Source: Micromonospora_I sp040659735
Lineage (GTDB): Bacteria > Actinomycetota > Actinomycetes > Mycobacteriales > Micromonosporaceae
Direction of reading: 5' to 3'
DNA length: 64,000 bases
Assembly (NCBI RefSeq): GCF_040659735.1
Contig: NZ_JBFANZ010000014.1
Location: 70,312 to 134,311 of the forward strand
A program made the position numbers and the translations under genes. Under the pieces are notes generated by a model. The model saw only the letters and a list, made by a program, of their open reading frames with translations. It was not told the origin of the DNA and ran no database searches. This document shows, piece after piece, positions 1 to 8,724 of the stretch. The stretch's first letter is position 1, and every line of letters begins with the position of its first letter.

Positions 1-151
1 CCCAGTGGCCGTTGTCGCTTCGCTCGATCAAGAGCACCCGGCCGGCGTCGTCGCGGAGCACCCCGCGCGCCCCGGTGAACATCAGCGTGCGGTCACCGGC
101 CAGCGCCCGCAGTTGACCGAGGTACGACTCTTCCCAACCGATGCTCGTCAC
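1..151 (-). CDS. NUDIX hydrolase, N-terminal part (runs off the window)
   Basis: The minus strand reads open from a GTG at 151 to the window edge, giving about 50 residues that begin VTSIGWEESYLGQLRAL and reach GVLRDDAGRVLLIERSDN at the edge. The pattern of a beta-strand, a D-x-x-GRVLLI-R stretch and a following GHW is how NUDIX hydrolases open just before the Nudix box (GX5EX7REUXEEXGU). That box would lie beyond base 1, so catalytic residues cannot be checked. An alternative GTG lies at 160. The gene is divergent from the acyl-CoA ligase, sharing a roughly 140-base intergenic region. Confidence 0.6.
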   Translation of the reverse strand, partial: MTSIGWEESYLGQLRALAGDRTLMFTGARGVLRDDAGRVLLIERSDNGHW

Positions 152-289
152 GCCGATCACCTTAAAGCGCCCGCAACGGGACGGCCGCGCTATCGACGGA
201 CAACTCCCCGGTGGTCAGCCGCGGCTGCGGGGCGCTATCGGCCGCGTGGCTCTTTCACTCGTGTGACCTGGCCCACTACCTTGTTACCC

Positions 290-1936
<1,647 letters not shown>

Positions 1937-2080
1937 ACGACCGGACGTCATCGACGTCGGGTGGGCGGCGGGCAGGCATCAGCAACGGCCGATGATCCGC
2001 CGCCCGCGACGGCGTCGCCCGGATGGTGGAGCCCGGCAATCCGGGAACATCCGGCAGCGGATCACCGGTAGGTTTTGACC

Positions 2081-2473
2081 ATGGCGATCCTCACCGAAGT
2101 GGACCTGGCCCTGCTCCAGGAAGCGCAGCTCGCACACATCGCGACCATCGAGCCGGACGGCACGCCGCACGTCACGCCCGTGTGGGTGGACACCGATGGC
2201 GAGAACATCGTGTTCAACACGGTCCGGGGCCGGAAGAAGTACAACAACATGGCGCGCAACCCCGTGGTGGCGCTCTCGGTCGCCGACAAGGCCGACGACA
2301 TGCGGACCCTCTGGATCAAGGGGACGGTCGAGATGACCGAGGAGGGCGCCGACCAGCACATCAACAAGATGGCGAAGAAGTACCTGGGTCAGGAGACCTA
2401 CCCGTACGCGCAGCCCGGCGAGGTGCGCGTGATCGTGAAGATCAAGCCCACCCAGAAGCTCGGCCGCGGCTGA
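2081..2473 (+). CDS. PPOX-class, probably F420-dependent, oxidoreductase
   Basis: A 130-residue split-barrel flavin/deazaflavin protein. The core IATIEPDGTPHVTPVWV followed by VRGRKKYNNMARNP is typical of the actinobacterial FDOR-B group, small F420H2-dependent reductases related to pyridoxamine phosphate oxidase. The basic GRKKYNNM segment is the usual cofactor-phosphate contact region in the family. ATG 2081 is preferred over TTG 2075 because an AGG lies about 8 bases upstream. The substrate is unknown. It ends 135 bases before the convergent ku gene, with a large inverted repeat between them. Confidence 0.82.
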   Translation: MAILTEVDLALLQEAQLAHIATIEPDGTPHVTPVWVDTDGENIVFNTVRGRKKYNNMARNPVVALSVADKADDMRTLWIKGTVEMTEEGADQHINKMAKKYLGQETYPYAQPGEVRVIVKIKPTQKLGRG

Positions 2474-2492
2474 CCGCTCCCTGCATTTAGCG

Positions 2493-2563
2493 CGATCCTG
2501 CAGTTGTGGTGCCGCGCACGGCCGGTCTGTCCCGACCTGCCGCGCACCACAACTGCAAGATCG
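2493..2563. terminator. Inverted repeat between convergent PPOX and ku genes
   Basis: Arms at 2493-2512 and 2544-2563 (core TGCAGTTGTGGTGC and its complement) are 20 bases with one mismatch, around a 31-base spacer. The element sits exactly between two convergent stop codons, so a bidirectional transcription stop is likely. There is no T-run, so it would not be a classical intrinsic terminator. The AT-richer arms differ from surrounding DNA and may be a dispersed repeat of the genome. Confidence 0.6.
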
Positions 2564-2573
2564 GCAAGGATGG

Positions 2574-3608
2574 TCAGGCGGACTTGCGCGCCGTCTTCTT
2601 GGCGGGCTCGGCGGCCTTCTTCGTCGCCTTGCTCGCCGGCTTCTTCTCGGTGGCCTTGGATGCGGCCTTCTTGGCCGGCGCCGCCTTCTTCTCCGCGGTC
2701 TTCTTCGGGGTCGCCTTCTTGGCGGGCGCCGCCTTCTCCGGCGCGGCCTTCTTCTCCGGCGCGGCCTTCTTCGCCGACTTCGCCGAGGAGATCGGCGTCG
2801 GCTCCTTCGCCCCCTCCGACGGCGCTTCGCCGCGCGCCGCCCGAGCCCGGTCGACCGAGGCGCGCAGCGCGGCCATCAGGTCCACCGCCGCCGCCGGTGC
2901 CTCCTCGACCTCCTCGGGCTGGACGATCTCCCGCCCCTCCACCTTGGCGTCGATCACCTCCTGCAGCGCCGTCCGGTAGTTGTCGCTGTACTCGTCCGGC
3001 TGGAACTCGCCGGCCATCGAGTCGATCAGCGAGCTCGCCATCGCCAACTCGGGCGGGCGCACCTGGATGTCCTCGTCGAGGAAGCCGAAGTCGGCGGTGC
3101 GCACCTCGTCGGGCCAGAGCATCGTGTTGAGCAGCAGCACCCCTTCGCGCACCCGCAGCGTGGCGAGCTGCTCCCGCTGCCGGAGCGCCACCTTGACGAT
3201 CGCCACCCGGTCCGAGTCGGTGAGCGCGTCGCGCAGCAGCACGTACGGCTTGGTGGCGGCGCCCTCCGGCTCCAGGAAGTAGGCCTTGTTGTAGAGAATC
3301 GGGTCGACCTGCTCCGCGGGAACGAACTCCAGAACATCGATCGCGCGCGAGGTGGTCAGCGGCAGCTCGGCGAAGTCCTCGTCGGTCAGGATGACCATCT
3401 CGCCGCCGCCGATGTCGTAGCCCTTGGCGATGTCGTCGAAGCTGACCTCCTCGCCGCAGACCGAGCAGGTGCGCTTGTAGCGGATCCGCCCACCGTCCTC
3501 GCGGTGCACCTGGTGGAACCTGATGTCCTTCTCCTCCGTCGCGGAGTACAGCCGTACCGCGATGGACACCAGACCGAACGAGACGGCACCCTTCCAGATA
3601 GCCCGCAT
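2574..3608 (-). CDS. ku: Ku homodimer protein of non-homologous end joining
   Basis: A 344-residue bacterial Ku. It opens MRAIWKGAVSFGLVSIAVRLYSAT, as the family does, and the Ku70/80 beta-barrel core runs to about residue 230. C48 and C51 form a CxxC pair in a possible zinc-knuckle-like loop. The last roughly 76 residues are a lysine-alanine-proline tail with AAPAKK/KKAAPEK repeats, a DNA-binding extension seen in long actinobacterial Ku proteins. ATG 3608 is chosen because AAGGAG lies 5 bases upstream; the longer GTG at 3614 would overlap that site. Ku binds double-strand ends and recruits the ligase and polymerase. Those genes lie divergently, beginning 144 bases away. Confidence 0.95.
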   Translation of the reverse strand: MRAIWKGAVSFGLVSIAVRLYSATEEKDIRFHQVHREDGGRIRYKRTCSVCGEEVSFDDIAKGYDIGGGEMVILTDEDFAELPLTTSRAIDVLEFVPAEQVDPILYNKAYFLEPEGAATKPYVLLRDALTDSDRVAIVKVALRQREQLATLRVREGVLLLNTMLWPDEVRTADFGFLDEDIQVRPPELAMASSLIDSMAGEFQPDEYSDNYRTALQEVIDAKVEGREIVQPEEVEEAPAAAVDLMAALRASVDRARAARGEAPSEGAKEPTPISSAKSAKKAAPEKKAAPEKAAPAKKATPKKTAEKKAAPAKKAASKATEKKPASKATKKAAEPAKKTARKSA

Positions 3609-3752
3609 CCCCACTCCTTACCCAACCGGGTGGGGCAGGCCCACCGCGACCATCCGGAACCCCCGCCGAACTTCCTGGTCAGCCCGGTATTGACAGGGTC
3701 GCATTGAAACGAACCGGACGCGAGCACTTCGCTGTCGATCTACAGTGAGGGC

Positions 3753-4694
3753 GTGTCCGGCGTGCCGCTCAAGCCGATGCTCGCCACGACCGGTGAGCTG
3801 CCCGTTGGCGCCGGCTGGGGCTACGAGTTCAAGTGGGACGGCGTACGGGCCGTCGCCGACCTGGCCGGGGGCGCCGGCCGCTTCTACGCCCGCTCCGGCA
3901 CCGAGATCACCGCCGCATATCCCGAGCTGGCGCCGCTCGCGGCGGGCGTGGACGACGCGCTGCTCGACGGCGAGATCGTGGTCCTCACCGACAAGGGGGT
4001 GCCGTCGTTCACCGCGCTCGCCGAGCGGATGCACGTCCGGGAACCGGGGCGGGCCGGCCGCCTGGCGGCGACGCTGCCGGTGACGTACATGATCTTTGAT
4101 CTGCTGCGGCTCCGCGGCGCCGACCTCTCCGCGTGGTCCTACCGCGACCGACGCGCCGCGCTGGAGGAGCTCGGTCTCGCCGGGCCGCGATGGGCCGTGC
4201 CGCCGAGCTTCACCGACGGGGCGGCGACCTGGGCGACCGCCGAGGAGCACGGTCTGGAAGGGGTGGTCGCGAAGCGGCTGGATTCGGCCTACCGCGCCGG
4301 CCTGCGCACGCCGGACTGGGTGAAGGTCAAGCTGGAGCTGACCCGGGACTTCGTGATCGGCGGATGGCGTCCGGGTGCGCGCAAGATCGGCGGCCTGTTG
4401 GTGGGGGTGCCGACACCGGACGGCCGGCTGGTCTTCCGGGGCCGGGTCGGCGGGGGGATCGGGGCGGTGGCCGAACGGGAGCTGCTCGCGATCCTGGAGC
4501 CGTTACGCGTGCCCACCGCGCCGTTCGCGGTGCCGGTGCCGCGCGAGGATGCCCGGGGCGCGATCTGGGTAAGACCGGAAACCGTGATAGAGGTGAAGTA
4601 CAGCCAGCGGACGCCGGACGGGCGACTCCGCTTCCCGCGTTTCCTACGGTTCCGTCCCGACCTGGCCCCCGAGGACGTGGACGATGCCGGCTGA
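3753..4694 (+). CDS. ATP-dependent DNA ligase, stand-alone LigD-type ligase domain
   Basis: A 313-residue ligase with adenylation and OB domains only. The nucleotidyl-lysine motif EFKWDGVRA puts the catalytic lysine at K27; YMIFDLL, EGVVAKR and WVKVKL are motifs III, IV and V, and the C-terminal third is the OB fold. In mycobacteria this domain is fused with a polymerase and a 3'-phosphoesterase in LigD. Here it is separate, and its stop overlaps the next gene by 11 bases, so the two halves are translationally coupled. It starts at GTG 3753 and is divergent from ku. It seals double-strand breaks held by Ku. Confidence 0.93.
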   Translation: MSGVPLKPMLATTGELPVGAGWGYEFKWDGVRAVADLAGGAGRFYARSGTEITAAYPELAPLAAGVDDALLDGEIVVLTDKGVPSFTALAERMHVREPGRAGRLAATLPVTYMIFDLLRLRGADLSAWSYRDRRAALEELGLAGPRWAVPPSFTDGAATWATAEEHGLEGVVAKRLDSAYRAGLRTPDWVKVKLELTRDFVIGGWRPGARKIGGLLVGVPTPDGRLVFRGRVGGGIGAVAERELLAILEPLRVPTAPFAVPVPREDARGAIWVRPETVIEVKYSQRTPDGRLRFPRFLRFRPDLAPEDVDDAG

Positions 4695-5595
4695 CAAGAT
4701 CCGGGTGGAGGTCGAGGGCCGTGAGCTCGAGCTCTCCAACCTGGACAAGGTGCTCTACCCGGCGGTCGGCTTCACCAAGGGTGAGGTGATCGACTATTAC
4801 AGCCGGATCGCGCCCGTTCTGCTGCCGCACATCCGCGACCGGGCGCTGACCCGCATCCGCTTCCCCAACGGCGTCGACGGTCAGTCGTTCTTCGAGAAGA
4901 ACGCGCCGGCCAACACGCCCGACTGGGTGCGCCGGAAACGGCTTCCGGCGCCCGGCTCGACCAAGGATCGCGAGACGGTCGACTACGTCGTCGCCGACGA
5001 CCTGCCGACGCTCGTCTGGCTCGCCAACCTCGCCGCGCTCGAACTGCACTCTCCGCAGTGGAAAATCGGCGCGGACCCCGACCTGCTCGTGGTCGATCTC
5101 GATCCCGGCGCCCCCGCCGGGTTGCCGGAGTGCTGCGCCGTCGCCGTGCTGATGCGTGACCGGCTGGCCGACGACGGGATCACGAGCTATCCGAAGACGT
5201 CGGGGAAGAAGGGCATGCAGCTCTGCGCCCCGGTGTCGGGGCGGCAGTCGGCCGAGGTCGTCGCCGGCTATGTGCGGCGGGTCGCCGAGGAGCTGGAGCG
5301 GAGCGCGCCCAAGTCGATCACGTCGAAGATGGCGAAGAAGCTGCGCCCCGGCAAGGTCTTCATCGACTGGAGTCAGAACAGCGCGGCGAAGACGACGGTC
5401 GCGCCGTACTCGCTGCGGGCGCAGCCGTTGCCCTCGGTGTCGACGCCGCTGACCTGGTCCGAGGTGGAGGCCGTCACGAAGGGGAAGAAGGGCGCGGTGC
5501 GCCAGTTCACCGCCGCCGAGGTGCTGGTCAGGGTCGACGAGCAGGGCGACCTGATGGCCGACCTGCTCGCCGGGGGCCCTGAGGTGCCCGCCTGA
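4684..5595 (+). CDS. LigD-type DNA polymerase/primase domain protein
   Basis: A 303-residue archaeo-eukaryotic primase-superfamily polymerase of the LigD POL family. The metal-binding DLD of VVDLDPG is at D138 and D140, KTSGKKGMQ forms the nucleotide-phosphate contact strand, and FIDWSQN supplies the third conserved acidic position. In NHEJ such enzymes fill short gaps and prefer ribonucleotides. The start ATG 4684 lies inside the ligase gene (11-base overlap). No 3'-phosphoesterase domain is fused here or encoded next door. The stop is only 9 bases from the convergent XPB helicase stop. Confidence 0.93.
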   Translation: MPADKIRVEVEGRELELSNLDKVLYPAVGFTKGEVIDYYSRIAPVLLPHIRDRALTRIRFPNGVDGQSFFEKNAPANTPDWVRRKRLPAPGSTKDRETVDYVVADDLPTLVWLANLAALELHSPQWKIGADPDLLVVDLDPGAPAGLPECCAVAVLMRDRLADDGITSYPKTSGKKGMQLCAPVSGRQSAEVVAGYVRRVAEELERSAPKSITSKMAKKLRPGKVFIDWSQNSAAKTTVAPYSLRAQPLPSVSTPLTWSEVEAVTKGKKGAVRQFTAAEVLVRVDEQGDLMADLLAGGPEVPA

Positions 5596-5604
5596 CTCCG
5601 GCGG

Positions 5605-7263
5605 TCAGGCCAGGACGTCGTCCGCGTCCACGATCGTGTACGCGTAGCCCTGCTCCGCGAGGAAGCGCTGGCGGTGCGCCGCGTACTCGGTGTCGATGGT
5701 GTCGCGGGAGACGACCGTGTAGAAGTGCGCCTGCCGGCGGTCGGCCTTGGGGCGCAGCACCCGGCCCAGCCGTTGCGCCTCCTCCTGCCGCGATCCGAAG
5801 GTGCCGGAGACCTGGATCGCCACCGCCGCTTCGGGCAGGTCGATGGAGAAGTTGCCCACCTTGGAGATGACCAGGGTGGAGACTTCGCCGGAGCGGAACG
5901 CGTCGAAGAGACGTTCCCGCTCCTTGTTGGTGGTCGACCCCTGCACGATCGGGGCGTTGAGATATTCGCCGAGTTCGTGCAGCTGGTCGATGTAGCCGCC
6001 GATGACCAGCACCTGGTCGTTCTTGTGCTTGTTGACCAGCGACTTCACCACCGGCAGCTTGGTGCGGGCGGTCGCCGCCATCCGGTAGCGCTCCTCCGGC
6101 TCGGCGGTCGCGTACGTCATCCGCTCGGCATCGGTCAGCGTGACCCGTACCTCTGTGCACTCGGCGGGGGCGATCCAGCCCTGGGCCTCGATGTCCTTCC
6201 AGGGCGCGTCGTAGCGCTTCGGCCCGATCAGGGAGAAGACGTCACCCTCCCGCCCGTCCTCGCGCACGAGCGTCGCGGTCAGCCCGAGCCGGCGGCGCGC
6301 CTGCAGGTCGGCGGTGAAGCGGAAGATCGGCGCGGGGAGCAGGTGCACCTCGTCGTAGATGACCAGGCCCCAGTCGCGGGCGCCGAAGAGGTCGAGGTGG
6401 GTGAAGGTGCCGCCGCGCCGCGAGGTGAGCACCTGGTACGTGGCGATGGTGACCGGGCGGATCTCCTTGCGCTCGCCCGAGTACTCGCCGATCTCCTCCT
6501 CGGTCAGCGACGTGCGCGCGATCAACTCGCGCTTCCACTGCCGTCCCGCGACCGTGTTCGTCACCAGGATCAGCGTCGTGGCCTTGGCCTCGGCCATCGC
6601 CGCCGCGCCGACGAGCGTCTTGCCGGCGCCGCAGGGGAGCACCACCACGCCCGACCCGCCGGCCCAGAACTGGTCCACCGCCTCGCGCTGGTACGAGCGG
6701 AGTGTCCAGCCCGGTTTGCCGTCCTTGCCGGCTTCGGCCAGGTCGATCTCGTGCGCCTCGCCGTCGACGTAGCCCGCCAGGTCCTCGGCCGGCCAGCCCA
6801 CCTTGAGCAGGCCCTGCTTGAGCCGGCCCCGCTCGGACGGGTGCACCACGATCGTGTCCTCGTCGACCCGGGCGCCGAACATCCCGGCCAGCTTCTTGCT
6901 CTTGGTCACCTCGGTCAGCACGGCACGGTCGAACGCGTGCAGGACCAGCCCGTGGGTGGGGTGGTTGACCAGTTGCAGCCGGCCGTAGCGATCCATCGTC
7001 TCGGCGACGTCGACGAGCAGCGCGTGGGGGACCGGGTAGCGGGAGTACTTCAGCAGCGCGTCCACCACGCCCTCGGCGTCGTGGCCGGCCGCCCGGGCGT
7101 TCCACAGCCCCAACGGGGTCAGCCGGTAGGTGTGCACGTGCTCCGGCGAGCGTTCCAGCTCGGCGAAGGGGGCGATCGACATCCGGCAGGCGTGCGCGTC
7201 CGGGTGGTCGATCTCCAGCAGCAGGGTCTTGTCGGACTGCACGATCAGCGGTCCACCGCTCAC
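5605..7263 (-). CDS. XPB-type superfamily 2 DNA repair helicase
   Basis: A 552-residue homologue of the XPB/ERCC3 3'-5' helicase. An N-terminal damage-recognition-like domain precedes two RecA folds: Walker A PCGAGKT near residue 210, DEVH near 306, the XPB signature LVREDGREG near 330, and motif VI QRLGRVLRP near 498. GTG 7263 is preceded by AAGGGG 8 bases upstream. In actinobacteria this gene is usually close to a Helicase_C_3 protein, as it is here (8725-11166). It acts on DNA, probably in repair or transcription-coupled processes, and its bacterial role is not settled. Confidence 0.93.
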   Translation of the reverse strand: MSGGPLIVQSDKTLLLEIDHPDAHACRMSIAPFAELERSPEHVHTYRLTPLGLWNARAAGHDAEGVVDALLKYSRYPVPHALLVDVAETMDRYGRLQLVNHPTHGLVLHAFDRAVLTEVTKSKKLAGMFGARVDEDTIVVHPSERGRLKQGLLKVGWPAEDLAGYVDGEAHEIDLAEAGKDGKPGWTLRSYQREAVDQFWAGGSGVVVLPCGAGKTLVGAAAMAEAKATTLILVTNTVAGRQWKRELIARTSLTEEEIGEYSGERKEIRPVTIATYQVLTSRRGGTFTHLDLFGARDWGLVIYDEVHLLPAPIFRFTADLQARRRLGLTATLVREDGREGDVFSLIGPKRYDAPWKDIEAQGWIAPAECTEVRVTLTDAERMTYATAEPEERYRMAATARTKLPVVKSLVNKHKNDQVLVIGGYIDQLHELGEYLNAPIVQGSTTNKERERLFDAFRSGEVSTLVISKVGNFSIDLPEAAVAIQVSGTFGSRQEEAQRLGRVLRPKADRRQAHFYTVVSRDTIDTEYAAHRQRFLAEQGYAYTIVDADDVLA

Positions 7264-7341
7264 GGTCTGTTCCCCTTCTGTGGAAGACCCTCCAGTGTTG
7301 CACGGGAAATGACCGACGGCCGCTGCTCAGATCAGCGGGGT

Positions 7342-7433
7342 GACTGCCGAAAAGCAGGTAACGAACTGGAGAAAATCTCCGGCTCCCGCAACCGTATCGG
7401 CAGTTGCATGCGTCTAGGGAGACGATAGCTGCC
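7342..7433 (+). promoter_or_regulatory. Structured, switch-like mRNA leader of the L,D-transpeptidase gene
   Basis: GACTGCCGA (7342-7350) pairs with TCGGCAGTT (7397-7405) as an 8-bp stem plus a G.T wobble. The stem encloses a CTGGAGA/TCTCCGG hairpin (7366-7382) and unpaired stretches. The 3' strand of that outer stem can instead pair through GGCAGTT with AGCTGCC at 7427-7433, enclosing a CGTCT/AGACG hairpin (7411-7424). The alternative 3' strand ends 5 bases before the gene's GGAGG. Mutually exclusive pairing is what riboswitches and attenuators use. I do not recognise the class, and folding was done by eye. Confidence 0.4.
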
Positions 7434-7447
7434 TTGGGGAGGGCTCA

Positions 7448-8347
7448 ATGGGTCACGGACGTGTCATCATGCGGCTCGCCGCCATCGCAGTCGTCACGCT
7501 GGTCGGCGCCGGTGCGTGTGCGTTCGATCCGCAACCTGACGCGACCGGGGCCGACCGGCCGCAGTTGGCGGGGGTTGCGGGCAACGAAACGGGGGCGAGC
7601 GGCGCGCCCGGGCCGAACCAGACGGAGACCCCAGCGCCGAGCGTCACCGAGAGCGCCGAGGTCGAAACGCCGAAGCCGACCGCCTCGGCCAGCCCGAGCG
7701 CCTCGGCCAGCCCGAGCGCCTCGGGCTCGACCAGGACTGCTGCCAAGACCCGGTCGGGGTGCCCGCAGGGCGAGAAGCAGCGGGACGTGGAAACCCACCT
7801 GGACAAACTGGGCGGGTTCGGCCCGGTCACCGTGGACGGCAAGCAGTCCGCAGCCGACTGCGTCGCGATCAAGAAGTTCCAGCAGCGGTACGGCATCCGC
7901 CCGGCCGAGGGCCGCGCCGGGGTCACCACGGCCGATGTGGCGCGGCGTCTGGCCGCGACCGACACCGGCAAGTGCAAGGCCGGCAAGGGCACGACGTTCT
8001 GCGTCGACCTGACCCTGCAGACCGTCTGGGCGATACGGGACGGCAGGGTGGTCATGCCGCCGACCGTCACCCGCACCGGCATGGCCGGCTTCCAGACGGC
8101 GACCGGCACCTACACGGTCAACGCCCGCAACCTGAAGGAATGGTCCCGCCCGTACAAGGTGTGGCTGCCGTACTGGCAGCACTTCACCCAGGGCATGGGC
8201 TTCCACGAGACGACGACCTACATCCACGACAAGTCGCTCGGCTCGCACGGCTGCGTCAACCTGCTGCCGCGGGACGTTCGCACGCTCTGGGAGTTGGGCA
8301 AGATCGGCACGCGCGTGCACGTCTTCGGCCGGCGCCCGGGCACCTGA
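7448..8347 (+). CDS. Secreted L,D-transpeptidase (YkuD) with peptidoglycan-binding domain
   Basis: A 299-residue exported enzyme that forms 3-3 peptidoglycan cross-links. A hydrophobic signal segment (about residues 8-24) ends in AGAC, a plausible lipobox with Cys as lipid anchor. It is followed by a Thr/Pro/Ala/Ser-rich linker (to about residue 98), a PG_binding_1-like domain (VETHLDKLGGFGPVTVDG), and a YkuD catalytic domain with SHGCVNL near residue 265 (nucleophile Cys about 268). The linker contains a perfect tandem 18-base repeat at 7682-7717. GGAGG lies 5 bases before ATG 7448. It is divergent from XPB and preceded by a structured leader. Confidence 0.9.
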   Translation: MGHGRVIMRLAAIAVVTLVGAGACAFDPQPDATGADRPQLAGVAGNETGASGAPGPNQTETPAPSVTESAEVETPKPTASASPSASASPSASGSTRTAAKTRSGCPQGEKQRDVETHLDKLGGFGPVTVDGKQSAADCVAIKKFQQRYGIRPAEGRAGVTTADVARRLAATDTGKCKAGKGTTFCVDLTLQTVWAIRDGRVVMPPTVTRTGMAGFQTATGTYTVNARNLKEWSRPYKVWLPYWQHFTQGMGFHETTTYIHDKSLGSHGCVNLLPRDVRTLWELGKIGTRVHVFGRRPGT

Positions 8348-8472
8348 CCCGGCGGTCCCCCGGGTGGGTCCGCCGTGCCATTCCGGAGCGGAGCCGGGGT
8401 GACCCCCCTGTCACATGTGTCGATCTGGTGCGAGTCTGGAACTGTCGGTAGCCATCTGACGGGGAGGGGCTC

Positions 8473-8718
8473 ATGACGGTCGACAGCGAGGCGAAGCACG
8501 CACGACCGCCGGTTCCGGCCGACACGGCCGACCCGGTGTCCCGGGCCACCATGATCTGCTACGCGTTCGTCGCCGCGCTGCTGCTCGGCTGGTTCCTCTT
8601 CGGCTGGCTGGTGCTCCGCCAGGGCTTCGTGGACTCCGTCGGTGAATCGCTCGGCACCGGGTTCGCGCTGCTGCTCGTCGTCGCGATCGTCGGCACGGTG
8701 CGGCGCAGCCGCCGCTGA
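8473..8718 (+). CDS. Small two-TM membrane protein
   Basis: An 81-residue protein with a charged N-terminus and two hydrophobic segments (about residues 30-50 and 60-75), ending in an RRSRR cluster, which predicts a cytoplasmic C-terminus. No known family is recognised. GGGGAGGGG lies just upstream of ATG 8473, a start region much like that of the preceding transpeptidase. The gene lies 125 bases downstream of the transpeptidase and its stop is 7 bases from the convergent helicase-partner stop. It may be co-expressed with the transpeptidase, but a separate promoter is possible. Confidence 0.65.
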   Translation: MTVDSEAKHARPPVPADTADPVSRATMICYAFVAALLLGWFLFGWLVLRQGFVDSVGESLGTGFALLLVVAIVGTVRRSRR

Positions 8719-8724
8719 CCCGCG

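Noticed and set aside
2506..2979. Hydrophobic alanine/phenylalanine-rich plus-strand open frame opposite the ku tail
   Set aside because: It arises from reading the Lys/Ala/Pro repeat of Ku backwards; there is no ribosome site and no family.
5590..5608. CCTGAC/GTCAGG inverted repeat spanning the ligD-polymerase and XPB stops
   Set aside because: Only 6 bp, and it mostly reflects two TGA stops facing each other in similar codon context; too weak for a terminator call.
5674..7428. 584-residue plus-strand open frame antisense to XPB
   Set aside because: Codon structure and motifs belong to the minus-strand helicase; the plus-strand product is arginine/valine-rich noise typical of high-GC DNA.
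7342..7433. Cobalamin riboswitch before the transpeptidase gene
   Set aside because: A short stretch (GAGAAAATCTCC...CCCGCAACCGT) recalls the cobalamin core, but the remaining conserved boxes and helices are missing and the gene has no link to vitamin B12.
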